The notes under the pieces were generated by a model. The model made no database searches. It was not told the origin of the DNA and saw only the letters and a list, made by a program, of their open reading frames with translations. Both the position numbers and the translations under genes were made by a program. From Strigamia acuminata (Eukaryota; Arthropoda; Chilopoda; Geophilomorpha; Linotaeniidae), in assembly GCA_949358305.1 (NCBI GenBank), contig OX442314.1, positions 44,338,581 through 44,402,580 on the forward strand: a stretch of DNA of 64,000 nt, written 5' to 3'. Numbering within the stretch: position 1 is the first letter of the stretch; each line of letters starts with the position of its first letter. Positions 20,701 through 33,161 of this stretch are shown here, piece after piece.

Positions 20701-21744
20701 AAAACGTAAGCAAATGAGATTTTACTGCTAAAGTTATAAACTACACTTTTAATTTTTGTAGTTTGACAAAAGGTATAATGCAACGATGCATGATACAGAA
20801 TTTGCCGGCGTATCAACTTTGTCAACAGTGTTTGGAGTGTGCACTGTCTTCAAGAAAGGTACAAGAACTAATCCAACTTATCCAGACGTACAAACATTGT
20901 TTACACCGTGTTTCAATATTTTCAGTTGGTATGCCGTATTTGCCAAAGAAAAACTTTTTATTCATACGCTGTGCTTATTCGGTCTTTTACACTTGCAATC
21001 TAAATCAAGCTGTGAGATATTTTACATATATACATTTCTGTCAATTGCTTATTGATTTGATTTATTCCAGTACTTCATTCTGCCACAAAACCGATTTTTC
21101 CATCCTCAACATATTTTCTTTGTACAGCGAAAGAATACCCTTCAAATTGATATATCTCGTCAAACGGTAACATCTCCATTCGTAAAAGCACTCTTACCGG
21201 TATACGCGCATTTTATACGTTTAGATTATACGAATGAACACTCCAAGAAGTCAGTGTCAAACAAACGATCAAGTTTTAGAATGTGAACTCAAATGTTATG
21301 AAAAAAAGATCCAGCACCAAACATTCAGTTGCAAGTATGTATAATCTCAGTGTATAAATACATATTTGGTACATTCAAATTAGATTGATCTGTTAATGTC
21401 TGTCTAGATTACCCTTTATGAAAACGACCAAATTACTTCTGTGCACGACTCAAACTATGGCTAAATTGACTCACAAAATATACTTGGAAGCTCAATTTAA
21501 GACAAATCCTCAGAATGACTGTTCTTGTGCAGTACGTTGTAATGAAACAATATTCATACCTTTAGTAGTAACAGACATTAAATTTTGGCAACCCCAAATT
21601 ACATTCACTATTGACAACAACATTCGAGAAGTAATTGCTGAGGAGAGTTTAATTTCTATTATCAAATTACTGTGTCAAATTGGTGGGATTATTGGTATTT
21701 TCACTGGTCTCTCAATTTTTGCCGTTGTCGAATATTTTGTTTGA
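17725..21744 (+). CDS. Two-module (fused) DEG/ENaC cation channel, copy B
   Basis: Predicted channel protein of 795 residues, paralogous to copy A. Exons are 17725-18213, 18268-18340, 18402-18481, 18704-18844, 18965-19053, 19916-20705, 20762-20858, 20926-21011, 21071-21166, 21225-21334 and 21408-21744. Apart from exon 1 (489 versus 426 nt) every exon length equals copy A, including the 790-nt fusion exon. Module 1 pore motif GMS is at about 389-391 and module 2 GLS at about 784-786. Module 2 shows FPLIVDC and a CSCAVRC segment before TM2'. The 67-nt intron at 20,859-20,925 must be removed to stay in frame; its copy A counterpart is 69 nt and could be retained in frame. Exon 1 carries two Cys missing from A. 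No disruption was found, so this looks like the best functional reference. Confidence 0.87.
19259..19878. mobile_element. LTR-like insert in intron 5 of copy B
   Basis: It lies between TGTCTACGGG and the CCTGGACA end. It is homologous to inserts in A and C and has no coding capacity. Together with its flank it makes intron 5 about 860 bp, unlike the 50-220-bp introns around it. Confidence 0.5.
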
Positions 21745-23084
21745 TTGTTTAATGTTTATGTGAATATGTAAAAACAGACTGACAAAAAACACATGTTTCT
21801 ACTCAAAAGAAAAGCAGTACCGTAACTAAACATTTTGTAGTTTTTAGTTCGAGACGTTGGGAGTTGGGAGTGAAGACGATACAACACGTGGATAATTAAC
21901 TACTTAAGGATTTTTTAATCCGATATTATACACTTTTATATCAGCATAAAATAATGCACTCGAACTTGATTGGTCGGCGTCAGCCCTCAGTACGTCAATC
22001 AGACGTATACAAACACACTGGTGACATGTTTCACCTCATGTTATAAAATACAAACAAACATTCAAGTCTAACTTATTTCATTCTACACAAAGGCAAATCA
22101 CTCTATCAAAATACATCATAATGTCACTTCACTATTAAGTTAGCTTAGTCACTCAATTCAATTCGTGTAACTCATGATCTCATGATTCACACTTACAAGG
22201 ACATTCCAAGAGTATGAAATCCTCATTTGTTAATTGTTATTGTGTAAACAGTCAATACTTTCTTGATTTTAATGCACCTTTTTAAGAAAAAATAAAGATT
22301 TTGATTGTTTTTGTGTTTTAATATCTTCATTTATATACAAAAACAACATTTTTTAGAAAGCAGTAGTGATATTTGTTTGGAATTAGAAGCTTCAGAACCA
22401 GATCAAAATGGTCTTATTCCATTAGAACACAATCGTGTCCCATGAACTTCGGTTATTTACAAACAGGAGATTTTATCGTTGTTTGCAACAATAAACCTAG
22501 CAGCGCAAGTGACCAGACACACCGATTCCGGTTGCGTACCAACAAGAAACAAAACAAAAAACAGAAAGAAAAGAAAAAATGCATGTTTTATTAAAATCCA
22601 CTCAAAATTTTTGGTTTATTGGCAGAGTTCTGCAGAAATACAAAAGGTTGTTGCTGCACTTCTATCCTATTGCCCCAAGAGACTACCGCAACTCGCTCGG
22701 TCGCTCCTTGCGAGGTCTTCACCTCAGCGTGCACGAGGTGCCAGTATGTGTACATTGTCAATGTACACACACTGGGATGTGTGCACATTTCAATGAAGTG
22801 GTGTTTTTTGTTGAGTGATAACATGTGCTCTAAAGTAGAAGGGAACGCACATGTTGTCCACGTCAATCAGTCGGGTCGCCATTGCAGTCAGTCTTGGAGA
22901 GACGGTCGGAATGTGACCGTTCACCATGCTCGCTGTTGGACAACTCTTGGACTGCTACAGGATCCACCCACTTCCTGAAGGGTCACTTCCGCAGCCCCAG
23001 TGGACAATCTAAGACCCGCAGCTCCTCCTGGTTGTGGGAACCGTGCCAGCACAAAGATACCAAATATAACCCCTACTTCTTCAG
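21745..23084. other. 3' flank of copy B and spacer
   Basis: The first 0.5 kb resembles the flanks of A and C. A TTGCAACAATAAACCTAGCAG block recurs at 33.8 kb. The GC-richer stretch at 22.6-23.0 kb has short open frames on both strands, none recognisable. Confidence 0.4.
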
Positions 23085-24010
23085 TTAAATCCATTATGGA
23101 ATTCCTAACATGCATAATTTTTAGAAATTGGAAAACCTCATGTTTCATAGGACTCCTGGTATATTTCATAAAAATTTAACAGTATGTTTAATTATTTATA
23201 ATTTATACAACTATTTTTTCTTAATTTTTTATTTCTTTTAATTTAATTTCTTCTTCAGAAGGATTTGCTTGCCTGCAACATATTACACGTAGATGATTTT
23301 TAGAAATAACAGATATTATCAGTATTCACAAGTACGTGAAATAAACAATTTCAGACATTTGTGTTGTTTTTGGGTCTTGAGTTCGAGATGCCACTTGCAA
23401 TAATCAATGAGAAGTCTGCGTCACGTCGGTCGATATTTGGCAAAAACTGGCAGAAAAGACGAACACGGTCGTATTTGATCCTGTCAAATTATCAAAAACT
23501 TGGTGCCTTTAAAAGAAAAAACAAACAAACTACTACTTCTCCGACTGTCAAGTTTGTGGACTAACTGTTTACTTTAGAATTGCACGTTTTGTTGACACTT
23601 ACATGTCATGTTGAAATGTTGACAGTAACTGCCACGTTCGTAATTTCAACTGATCATTCGACCGCCTGTTGCAACTGATGGAACATTGGTGAGAAGATAC
23701 ACAAAGTTAATCCAACCTGTTAAATGTTAAGAATTATTCTAGGAAATACTAAAAGTCACCCATGCAGCATGTCACAGGTAAACATACGATTGTTTATATA
23801 ATTTAACGATATGTATGTGAATGTATTTAGACTTATAGAATTGATATTCCTTAGCGGAATAAATTTTAGATAAAGAATGAGATATTTTGCGCACATTCCA
23901 AAGGGATTAGGCCCTCTTTTAGATTAAGCCCGTTACTACTGACTGGCAGACAAATCTTCAGCATACACATAAAACTTTCATTAAATAAAAACATCAATAC
24001 GCCGCATTGC
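23085..24010. repeat. Duplicated segment, right copy
   Basis: Direct repeat of 15,620-16,560, about 7.4 kb away. It marks the segmental duplication around the channel genes. Confidence 0.65.
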
Positions 24011-24110
24011 AGTAAAAGAAACAGTGTTACATTTTCTGTTGATTCAGATGTGAAAACAGTAAGTTATACTAAACCGAAATGATTCGTTTTCCAATTTCCA
24101 ATTTTCAATT

Positions 24111-24288
24111 TTTGGAGTCGACAGTGTTTGGGGTTCGATGCCGGAGTTGATGCGGTTGGGTCGACGTGCCGGAGTGGATCGATTGAGGATTGATTGAGGA
24201 ACGTTTTATATACGACGGCGATCCACTGCGCAATGCCGACTCATCCGCATCAACTCGGCATCGAAGTCCAAACACTGTCGACTCCAAA
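24111..24288. mobile_element. Small TIR element (about 178 bp)
   Basis: Termini TTTGGAGTCGACAGTGTTTG and the complement extend about 45 bp with few mismatches, with a short core between. No coding capacity. Confidence 0.65.
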
Positions 24289-24344
24289 AACAATAAAAAA
24301 AAATAAAAACGTAATAAATAAATAAAAACAAAAACAACAAATAA

Positions 24345-24893
24345 TAGTGAGTTTGCGGTTGCCAATTGTTCCTTATAATTATGAGTTATAAGCTCATAAT
24401 TATAATTATAATTCCTTCTTGAAATAGGCACTTGCGGTACAATAAATATTTTATAAATTATACTTATAAACACCATGTGAACAGTACAAATCTCTTGCAT
24501 GTAATGGTAGAACAAATCCATATGCAAAAGAAAATGAAAATCTGTAGTTTTACTAATTTGACAGTTTTCAGACATGAAATTGTCTTCCAGTTCATTTATT
24601 TGCTTACCTGGAATGATTTTAGTTGTTTCTATCCTTCGATGGCAGAAAGAAATTGTGATTGAGGCTGATTGTTGAAACAGGTCAGGCAGCCATTTTGAAT
24701 TTCTATTAGCACCATCAGCGCCATTTGCAATAGTGGGAGGAGCTTAAAATAGTGTTAAGCGATCTGATTGGCTCCCTTATTTTACAAAATAGTGTAAAAA
24801 TTGAGGAGTTACGTTATGTTATAAGTCCAATTTTATAATTATGAGCTTGTAACTCATAATTATAAGGAACAATTGGCAACCGCAAACTCACTA
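24345..24893. mobile_element. TIR element (about 549 bp)
   Basis: Ends read TAGTGAGTTTGCGGTTGCCA and its complement, extending more than 40 bp. The inner part of each TIR is itself palindromic (TAATTATGAG / CTCATAATTA). It has no transposase and directly abuts the next element. Confidence 0.7.
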
Positions 24894-25622
24894 GGCGCAT
24901 TCGAAAAGTCATTAAAACGAGTGTAAACGTGTTTACACTCGTTTTCACACGACATTTACACGAATTAATTCGTGTAAATGTCGTGTAAACTGGTTAAACG
25001 GAAACGGCCTGTACGCCACGTTTCCGTTTAAAATCTCCGTGCAACGAGTTTTCTCGTTGAAATCGGGTCTTGCTGGCAGCCATCTTGGATTTTCGTTAGA
25101 TCGGTTGGAACGATGTCGATCGCAAGAACAATTTTTTAGCAGGTATTAGCCGCATTCTTGCGATCGAATGCGACCGATGTTCGACCGCATTTGTACGATC
25201 GAATACGGCCGACGTTCGACCGACGTTCAGCCGCATTTGTACAATCGAATGCGGCCGACGTTCGGCCGACGTTCGGCCGCGTTTGTGCGATCTAATGCGG
25301 CCGGTGTTCGGCCGCATTTGTGCGATTGAGGCGGATGTTCAGCCGATTCCCGTTCGGAAATAAATATTAATAATACAAATAATTAAAATAAATTTACATT
25401 TTATAATCATGTTTTTATAATTTCCTGTTTTTTTTTTAGAGTAAAAAACAACAATAATGACTATGGTTATTATTTGGACTAATTTAATATTTACACTTGA
25501 ATTTACACTACTGAATTTTACACAGATATTTATTTTGAAACTCGAAAATTGGGTCGTTTAACTTGAAATTTACACTACCAGTTGCACTGGTCGTTTAGTG
25601 CAAATTACTTTTCGAATGCGCC
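24894..25622. mobile_element. TIR element with internal GCGGCCGACGTTCGG array
   Basis: TIRs GGCGCATTCGAAAAGT and complement are flanked by TA on both sides. Nested palindromes of ACGAGTGTAAACGTGTTTACACTCGT type lie near the left end. At about 25,145-25,335 is a GC-rich array of GCGGCCGACGTTCG / GCATTTGTRCGATCGAAT words. A minus-strand open frame here is repeat-derived. Confidence 0.7.
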
Positions 25623-26128
25623 TACTATTTATGAAAGCATTACAAATTACAAAATCCAGTGTAATATTTTCAACTCAAAAATAAAAATTACTAAAAAAAA
25701 TTAGCAGACAAAGCTTGCAAACCATTGGCTAAGTAGGGATTAAGTAGGAGAGTTACCACCTCTTGTGGTGATTCCGAATCACCTGAAGTAATTTAATATT
25801 ATTAGTCATGTTGTCGGAATGTGTCACCAGGGCTAATACACGAAGAGACTAATTGGCTAGTCCTTATTTACTGCGATTCTGCATAATAAGTCCAGATTTG
25901 CATATTGCGTCACTTACGGTTGAATATATAAGCTTGTGTTTTGACCGGAAACGACACTACAGTTACAACATTTCAGCAAGAGAATCATTACCTTACCTTT
26001 CAGGCCGTTATTATTATAACCTGTTGCGACTCCGGGTATTCGACCTGTAACTACTTATTACCTTTACTTGGTCGATCCGCAATGGAGATGCCGTTTATAG
26101 GCCTTATACTCGGATGGCTGAGAAATAG
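25623..26128. other. Non-coding spacer
   Basis: No gene or clear repeat was recognised; short open frames lack any family signature. Confidence 0.4.
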
Positions 26129-26978
26129 TGTCTAGGGTAATTTTAATGAAATGAAAACTGCCGTTTGAATTGAATAAAAATACAAATAACTTTATTCGTG
26201 GAATTACAAATAAATATAATACTAATAATAATAATAATGACTAGTAATTTATGAAGAAAGAAGACAGAAATGAAATATAACGAGAGCGACAATGCTCTCT
26301 ACGAACAAAGGTTTTATTTTGGCGCGTCACGTACGCCAAAAATGGCGAGACGAACTTGCCAAGACAAATTTCGCCGCTCGTACGATGGTTTCAACTGTAG
26401 ACTCCGGAGGAAAGCTCACGGTGGCCTACAGTTTTCTACGATGGTTCACGGGCAAACGTTGGTGCTGTGTCAGCAACGATGAGTCTCGGAACAAGTCGGA
26501 CGAGATTCACAATAACCGACGGTGAGCGGTTTTCTCGGGCGTTACCCGAGATTCATGTAAGTGCGGGTAACCGACGATGGCGGTTACACGCAAAGCGCAA
26601 ATGTGGCTGGTTCCACCGATAATACAGTGGAAACAGCAGAATGAATCTCAACTCACCAAACTAACACTATCAATACTTGAAGTACGGCTTTTTGGTCCTT
26701 TTCATAGCAGTGATGTTGTGTTCTGGTTGGTGATGTGGTCGAGAGTGAGTTATGCCGCCAAAATTTGGGGCTTTTATGCACTCTCTGGTCCTGCGCACAA
26801 AATGTGCGTAGAGTGATGATTTTGGTGCAATACAGGATGTATTACATCATCATCATCACTCTGATGTAATGTTTTGGCCCAAAAGAGGGTAAAGTGTGCC
26901 TCGGGGATTTCCGCTCCCAAGTCACACTTTTGGCGTGTGCCATGTAAAACAATTAAATAGATAATTATTTAAGTGGTG
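26129..26978. mobile_element. LTR-like dispersed repeat, copy 2
   Basis: It starts TGTCTAGGGTAATTTTAAT and shares the TTTGGTGCAATA, GTGTGCCTCGGGGA and ATTTAAGTGG blocks with copies 1 and 3. The middle has an ACGATGG-rich GC segment also seen in copy 3. Confidence 0.5.
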
Positions 26979-27301
26979 TTGATGATTTTAGGCGGTATAA
27001 AATCAGGGTCACCACAAACCGGACATTGCAAAAACGTAAAATTTTTGGACGAATAACAAAAAATGCTTTTTTCTTGCTTGTGCAGCAAAAAATAAAAATT
27101 TGGGCTCCTTAGCATCCTAGAATAGGTCAGACCAAACATATTTAAACAGGTGTCCAAAAGGTCTGTGGAAATTATGTTTATTCTTTCCCATGGTAGTGAG
27201 GTTATATTTCGAGTCAATAATGCAGCATTGTTACGTTATTATACCTATATTATAATGTTTTTTTTTGCATTTTGAAACATTTGACAATTGTTTCATCAAC
27301 T

Positions 27302-27700
27302 ATGCCAAACAACAAAGAATTCACTGCTGATGTCATGATAAAAATATAGAAAATAAAAGCTAGAAGGCTTACGAATCATGAAATTGCTAAGCTAATTGAT
27401 ATCTATAACTAGAATATTATCAGTAAAAAGAAAATTAGCAACTTAAACCTCGATCAGGTGATGGAACCAAGCCTCATAATCTCCAGTGCTACTTGCGGTA
27501 ACAGGATGCGTTCGTACCGCAAATGGCCACTCTGTCCTGACCGGAGGATACTGAATTGCACAGAGGCAGGCTCTCCTCGGCGAAACCGTCCAACTGAAAC
27601 ATTAGTATCGAGCCCTGCACCTTCAATTGGTCGACTGCATGATTCTGTAGAATCATGCAACGGTTCCTTGCGAACAAATCAACAAGAAACCAAATGTTTT
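27302..27700 (+). pseudogene. Possible Tc1/mariner transposase N-terminal remnant
   Basis: A frame with stops reads MPNNKEFTADVMIKI, then RRLTNHEIAKLIDIY. This resembles the helix-turn-helix start of Tc1-like transposases. Nothing downstream aligns convincingly, so the call is weak. Confidence 0.25.
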
Positions 27701-28240
27701 AACCAAAAGAAAATACATCGAATACCAACTTCACCTTATCATCATCATATCAACAACCAAAATCAAATCATGTCAGAGGGGATAAAATGCCAGTTGTTGA
27801 GGAATATATACCCCTGTGGGATTAACTCCCACCAATCCTGTATCACCGGAAGTGGATACAGTGGAGCATAATCCGAATTATGCTAATCCCCATTAATAAC
27901 GGAACTGGATACCCAGGACCGGAAATGCGTTCCACCAATCAGATCGATCGAATCATCGACTGATCGCTAAGTTTACTTTTCAGTAGAAAATGGATTCTAA
28001 ATCATATTAAACAACAATGAACATTAATATTTGTTTATATTAATGTTCTCTAACCTTAGTTTCAGTCTAAAAAATATATTTCTAAATTAATTGACGCCTT
28101 TGACATTCGTAATTCGAATTTACCGCTAAATTGCGATCGCGCCATCTAGTGGCGACACGGAGAATTGACAAATGCGGGTTTTTCCGAAAATTCTCGTAAT
28201 TCGGCTGTGGTATTAATAGATACCACCTTTAAACCGTCAC
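27701..28240. other. Non-coding spacer before copy C
   Basis: No gene recognised. Sequence homologous to the upstream flanks of A and B resumes at about 28,250 (ACACTGGTTCTGTGAACATG). Confidence 0.4.
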
Positions 28241-28469
28241 AAAGTGATGACACACTGGTTCTGTGAACATGTGACAAATCAGCACTTATTTATTTTACGA
28301 AATCACTCGTTGCATTCATTATTGATAAATACGTCGATGCAAATGTGAATAATTCATTGAAATTGAAATGAGAACTATATAAATTCAATATTTCAGTAAG
28401 TGACACGACTGCTTGCAAGTGACTGCAATATTTGTCAGTTAACCTATATTTCTTTACGACATAATGCTA

Positions 28470-31400
28470 ATGGAAGGATACAGAGCAAACCAACGATTTA
28501 CAATAATTCAACAACTTCGAAAAAGAAAACTGCATCACCTGGTTGGCACTGTCATGACACAACAACAAGCCATACCAATGTTCATCAAATCTCTGACAAA
28601 AATTTCAAAAAAGAAAAGACTGATCTCTAATCTGCTGGCGACACTACTTATTATGAATTTGGCTGCGTGTGCTTACCAAACAGCGGATAGAATATTGCAT
28701 TTCATGGATGAACCAACATCGTTTGATACACAAATAATTGAAACAACACATGGTTCTTCGCCGTATGTTTATATTTTACCAGAAACAACACAAGAATTTC
28801 AAAACCTTCTGGGCCCGAGAAACAAGAACTGTCACGGTTTAGAAAGACTAAAAGCAGTGCCCATTGTAGCTAATTTCGAAACATTCTTCACAATAACTGA
28901 TATTCTAAAATATATGCGTATAACTAACTACATAACTGAAGCTTACTTACTAATGGTAAACCATCATATATTTTTTTGTTTGACTTATAAATAAGTAGAT
29001 CTTTTCAGGGAAAATCACGCATTAATCTCACAGTTAACAATTACGACACTCTTGTACAGCCAACTGCTCAAGTTTCAAGTCGTAAGTTATAAAACTATTA
29101 AAAATAGCTTTCAATTTTATCTTTTAACATTTAATTTTTTAGCATTGCAACTTCAATACGGAAATCCTAATTGCAAGATGATAATCAAACTAAAGTTTCC
29201 TGAACTTTGTCAAAGATTTTCAGTAAGGAGAGTCTTTTATACAGTATTGTCCACTCTTGTACCATTCAGTTTTTCATTCCCTATTATGACCTCTGTCTAT
29301 TTCTGGGAGCGGCAACTCCTGCTGGCAAGCGGAACTTACTATTAGCTGGCCTGTGGGATGTGTACCGTGACCATTAATCAGTCACATAATATGATATAAT
29401 CGACATTACCAATCAGTAGTGATATTATTTTATTTACAAATTGTATTGTTGTTTAAATTTAAAGATGATTATCGATACATCCTCTGTGAAATATCACATG
29501 CCTCTTAACACAGGAAAAGAAACGCCTCTAACAACAAAGTACTCCAATAGAAGAAAAGAGAAAGTTATACCCCTTAAAACTCGTGTTACATCTACTATAC
29601 AAAAAGTAAGAAAAGAGCAAATTCAAACTGTCAGAAAGGAGAATTATAATTGTCCTAATGATACCTTAAAGTTTATAATATTTAAAAAATTCATTATTCA
29701 CAATCTAAACTTATTACATTTCAGTACCATTTCATAAACACCAAAAGTAATCCTTGTGACAATAACCTGCACGACTGCTTGCTTCCATGCCTAATGAAAA
29801 AGATTACATGCAGGTACCTGTTGTAGATTCCAATCGCTTTTAGTTGGTATTTCTAAAGTCTCTGGCTTCTTTGTAATTTAAGTGTAAATGTTGAAATAAA
29901 TCTGCAGCTTGCTTCCACCATGAATTTTGTACACTCACTGGGGTTAAACTTTATTGTCTTCAAAAAAGATATATACAAAAACGCTCCTATTGGAGCACCA
30001 CTAATCCGATAATTGGCTTCAGCTGCATTCCTAGAAGGAGAGCTGAAGCCAGGTCATGTGACAATAATCTAACCCTCTTTAAATAAAAGGTTAATGACAC
30101 CAAATATGAAAGATAAACATGTTAAAATTGAATACAAAATATTAAATTAAGTTTCACAGAATAATAAACGATAGAACATTAAAAGGAATATATCCAAATC
30201 GGAATATATAAATCAAATAAAATGACATTAAAATACTAGAACAATTGAATAAAAAATACACAAACACCAATGTAAAGTTATCAAGTTAGGAAATATAAAT
30301 GAAATGAATGACACTGAAATATTACATCAAAGGAAGTAAAAATACACAAATATTAAATGTAGGATAAAAATGCAAAATAACAAATAAAATTGACACATTA
30401 AAGGGAATGTGAACAGTAAAACGCCTGTTTTCACACCTGTGTTTATTAAAGTTAATCCTGAAACATACTAACATTCACGACATGATGCTACATAATGTGG
30501 ACAGACATCACATGGCATGAGGAATACTATGATGATGCTGGACGCATCTAGCTTAAAAGAAAACAACACAGAAACTATATTTTATTGGTTTAGGCCATTA
30601 TTCATGTTGTTGTCTAGCGGTTAGTTCCCAGAAGTGTTTCCTTTCCCTGGGTTGCATTGCTGCAACTCAACCCAATATCAACCGCTGACCGAGTGGTCGG
30701 GGGAGCACGTGGGCAGCGAGATCTGACTTTTGCCATGCCTCTGCTGACCAATTCAGATCGGTTCCGTTTCAAGACTCACGCGTGCGGTCTTGTATGTGTT
30801 ACGATGTAGCATGTACTAGTATACCGTCGGGCAACCATTTATGTTGCTGTTCCAGAAAAAACTGGTCCCAGAACGTCTTTTACATGTTCTCGTGACTGTG
30901 CCTGACCGTACGTCCCTTTGGTCCAGGACTGGCTGTACCACCTAACAGGATAACAACTATTTTTTAAAGACAGTGACCAACAGGCACACAACCACATTCC
31001 TACATTTACGTTCTACCTGTGACCAGCTGCACCTGTTGCGGTTCCCCGCAACCACGTAAAGCTGCGGGCCCGATATTGACCAATCGGATAAGGAAGTGAG
31101 TGGGCCCCGTAGGCCAGAGGAGTTGTTCATCATGCAGCAAGGCAAACAGTCGCATATCGACCATCTCCACAAACTGGCTGCTGTGGTGACTCAAACAATC
31201 GGCGTGGCTACTCGGTCCGTCGTATGTTCTCCATGAACGTTACAACGGCGTGGCAGAAACGTTATTCCGACCATGCGTGTGATGAGGCCTAATAGTCGCC
31301 GTGACAAGCAGTCTGAATAGAGATGGCTGCCATGCAGCCATCGCATTGGAAAATGCACTATGAGACACTTAAATCTTACCCCTAGACAATGACAAAGTTA

Positions 31401-33161
31401 TATACCCAAAACTAAACTTGTGTCTCGTGTATTTTGTGGTAAATCTTGTAATGTGTGTTGCGTCTAGCGCCTCGTGCCCCTCCGCTGACCATGTGGTGTC
31501 TGTCCGAACACTCGCATGCTGAGATGGATGTCTATAATATGTTAAATTAAAAATGTAAAAACACAGATATTGGAGTTATTTGATACTAATCCAAGTCTGT
31601 GTTTCTAAATTTGATTTAGATATCCATTTTATAACGCAATATATCTACCAGTATGCAATAACACGTACTTATTCGAACAACGTCGCATGTGGATAAATTT
31701 CCTTTCCAATGATGATGTAACAACAAACAAAAAATTAAGACAAAGCTAGAAAAAATACAGAACCTTAAGAAACAGAAAAATGGCAATAATAAACTGAAAA
31801 ACGTCATATTACTATTTCTGGTCTTCATGTCCATTTGTAATGTTTACATTTCAATTACTACTTACCTTGATTATCCACTCATCAATACTGTTGTTTTGGT
31901 TAGAGACGACTTTATTCATTTTCCACTCATTGTGGACTGTCGAGAGAGTGTAAAAATATTACAAGCCAAGAAAGATTTAGCTAAAAAACTGGAAACTGAT
32001 TGTCCTAATTACAGACTCTTTGATTTGCTCCACCCATTATCTGAATTTGCAAATAATCCACTGCTATTATGGAACGACTCTTCAAATTATAAATACTATG
32101 CTGCTTGGACAAAGAGATGGCAAAACGTAAGCAAATGAGATTTTACTGCTAAAGTTATAAACTATACTTTTAATTTTTGTAGTTTGACAAAACGTATAAT
32201 ACAACGATGCATGATACAGAATTTGCCAACGTATCGACTTTATCGACAGTGTTTGGAGTGTGCACCGTCTTCAAGAAAGGTACAAGAACTAATCCAACTT
32301 ATCCAGACGTACAAACATTGTTTACACCGTTTTTAAATATTTTCAGTTGATATGCCATATTTTCCAAAGAGAAATCTTTTTATAATACGCTGTGTTTTTT
32401 CGGTTTACTTCACTTGCTATCTAAATCAAGCTGTGAGATACTTTATACATATATCATTTCTGTCAATTGTTTATTGATTTGATTTATTTCAGTACTTCAT
32501 TCTGCCACAAAACAGATTTTTTAATTCTGAGCATATTTTCTTTGTACAGCGTAAGAATACCCTTCAAATTGATATATCTCGTCAAACAGTAACACCTCCA
32601 TTTTTAAAAACATTCTCATACGCACATTTGTTATGTTTAGATTATACGAACAAACACTCCAAAAAGTCAGTGTCAAACAAACGATCAAGTTTCAGAATGT
32701 GAACTCAAATGTTATGAAAAAAAGCTCCAACAGCAAACATTCAGTTGCAAGTATGTATAATCTATGTTTATAAATAAATATTTGGTACATCCAAATTAGA
32801 TTGGTGCTGTTAATGTCTGTCTAGATTACCATTTATGAAAACGAGCAAATTACCTCTGTGCGTGACACAAGCAATGGCTAAATTGACTCACAAAATATAC
32901 TTGGAGACTCAATTCAAGACAAATCCTCAGAAGGAGTGTTCTTGTGCAGTACGTTGTGATGAAACAATATTCTTACCTTCAGTGATAGTAGAAACAGAAA
33001 AACATCAGCCAAAAATTACATTCACTATTGAAAACAACATTCGAGAAGTAATTGCAGAACAAAGTTTAATTTCCATTATCAAATTACTGTGTCAAATTGG
33101 TGGGATTATTGGTATTTTCACTGGTCTCTCAATTTTTGCCGTTGTCGAATATTTTGTTTGA
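28470..33161 (+). pseudogene. Two-module DEG/ENaC channel, copy C, broken by a 283-bp deletion
   Basis: It has the same exon plan as A and B: 28470-28955, 29009-29081, 29143-29222, 29465-29605, 29725-29813, 31620-32126, 32183-32279, 32347-32432, 32493-32588, 32641-32750 and 32825-33161. Exon 6 is 507 nt instead of 790. The missing 283 nt covered the end of the module 1 extracellular domain, TM2 with its GxS filter and most of the linker. The deletion is not a multiple of three, so reading runs into TAG at about 31,755. All other exons are open and splice sites are kept. Module 2 could only be made from an internal start such as ATG 31,827 within TM1'. Either a recent pseudogene or two separate half-products are possible; I favour pseudogene. 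Confidence 0.75.
30611..31390. mobile_element. LTR-like insert in intron 5 of copy C
   Basis: It is bounded by TGTCTAGCGG and CCCCTAGACA, an imperfect TG...CA inverted terminus, about 780 bp. It is homologous to the inserts in A and B. No clear target duplication was seen. Confidence 0.55.

Noticed and set aside
25096-25317. Arg-rich minus-strand frame
   Set aside because: Translation of the GCGGCCGACGTTCG array inside a MITE.
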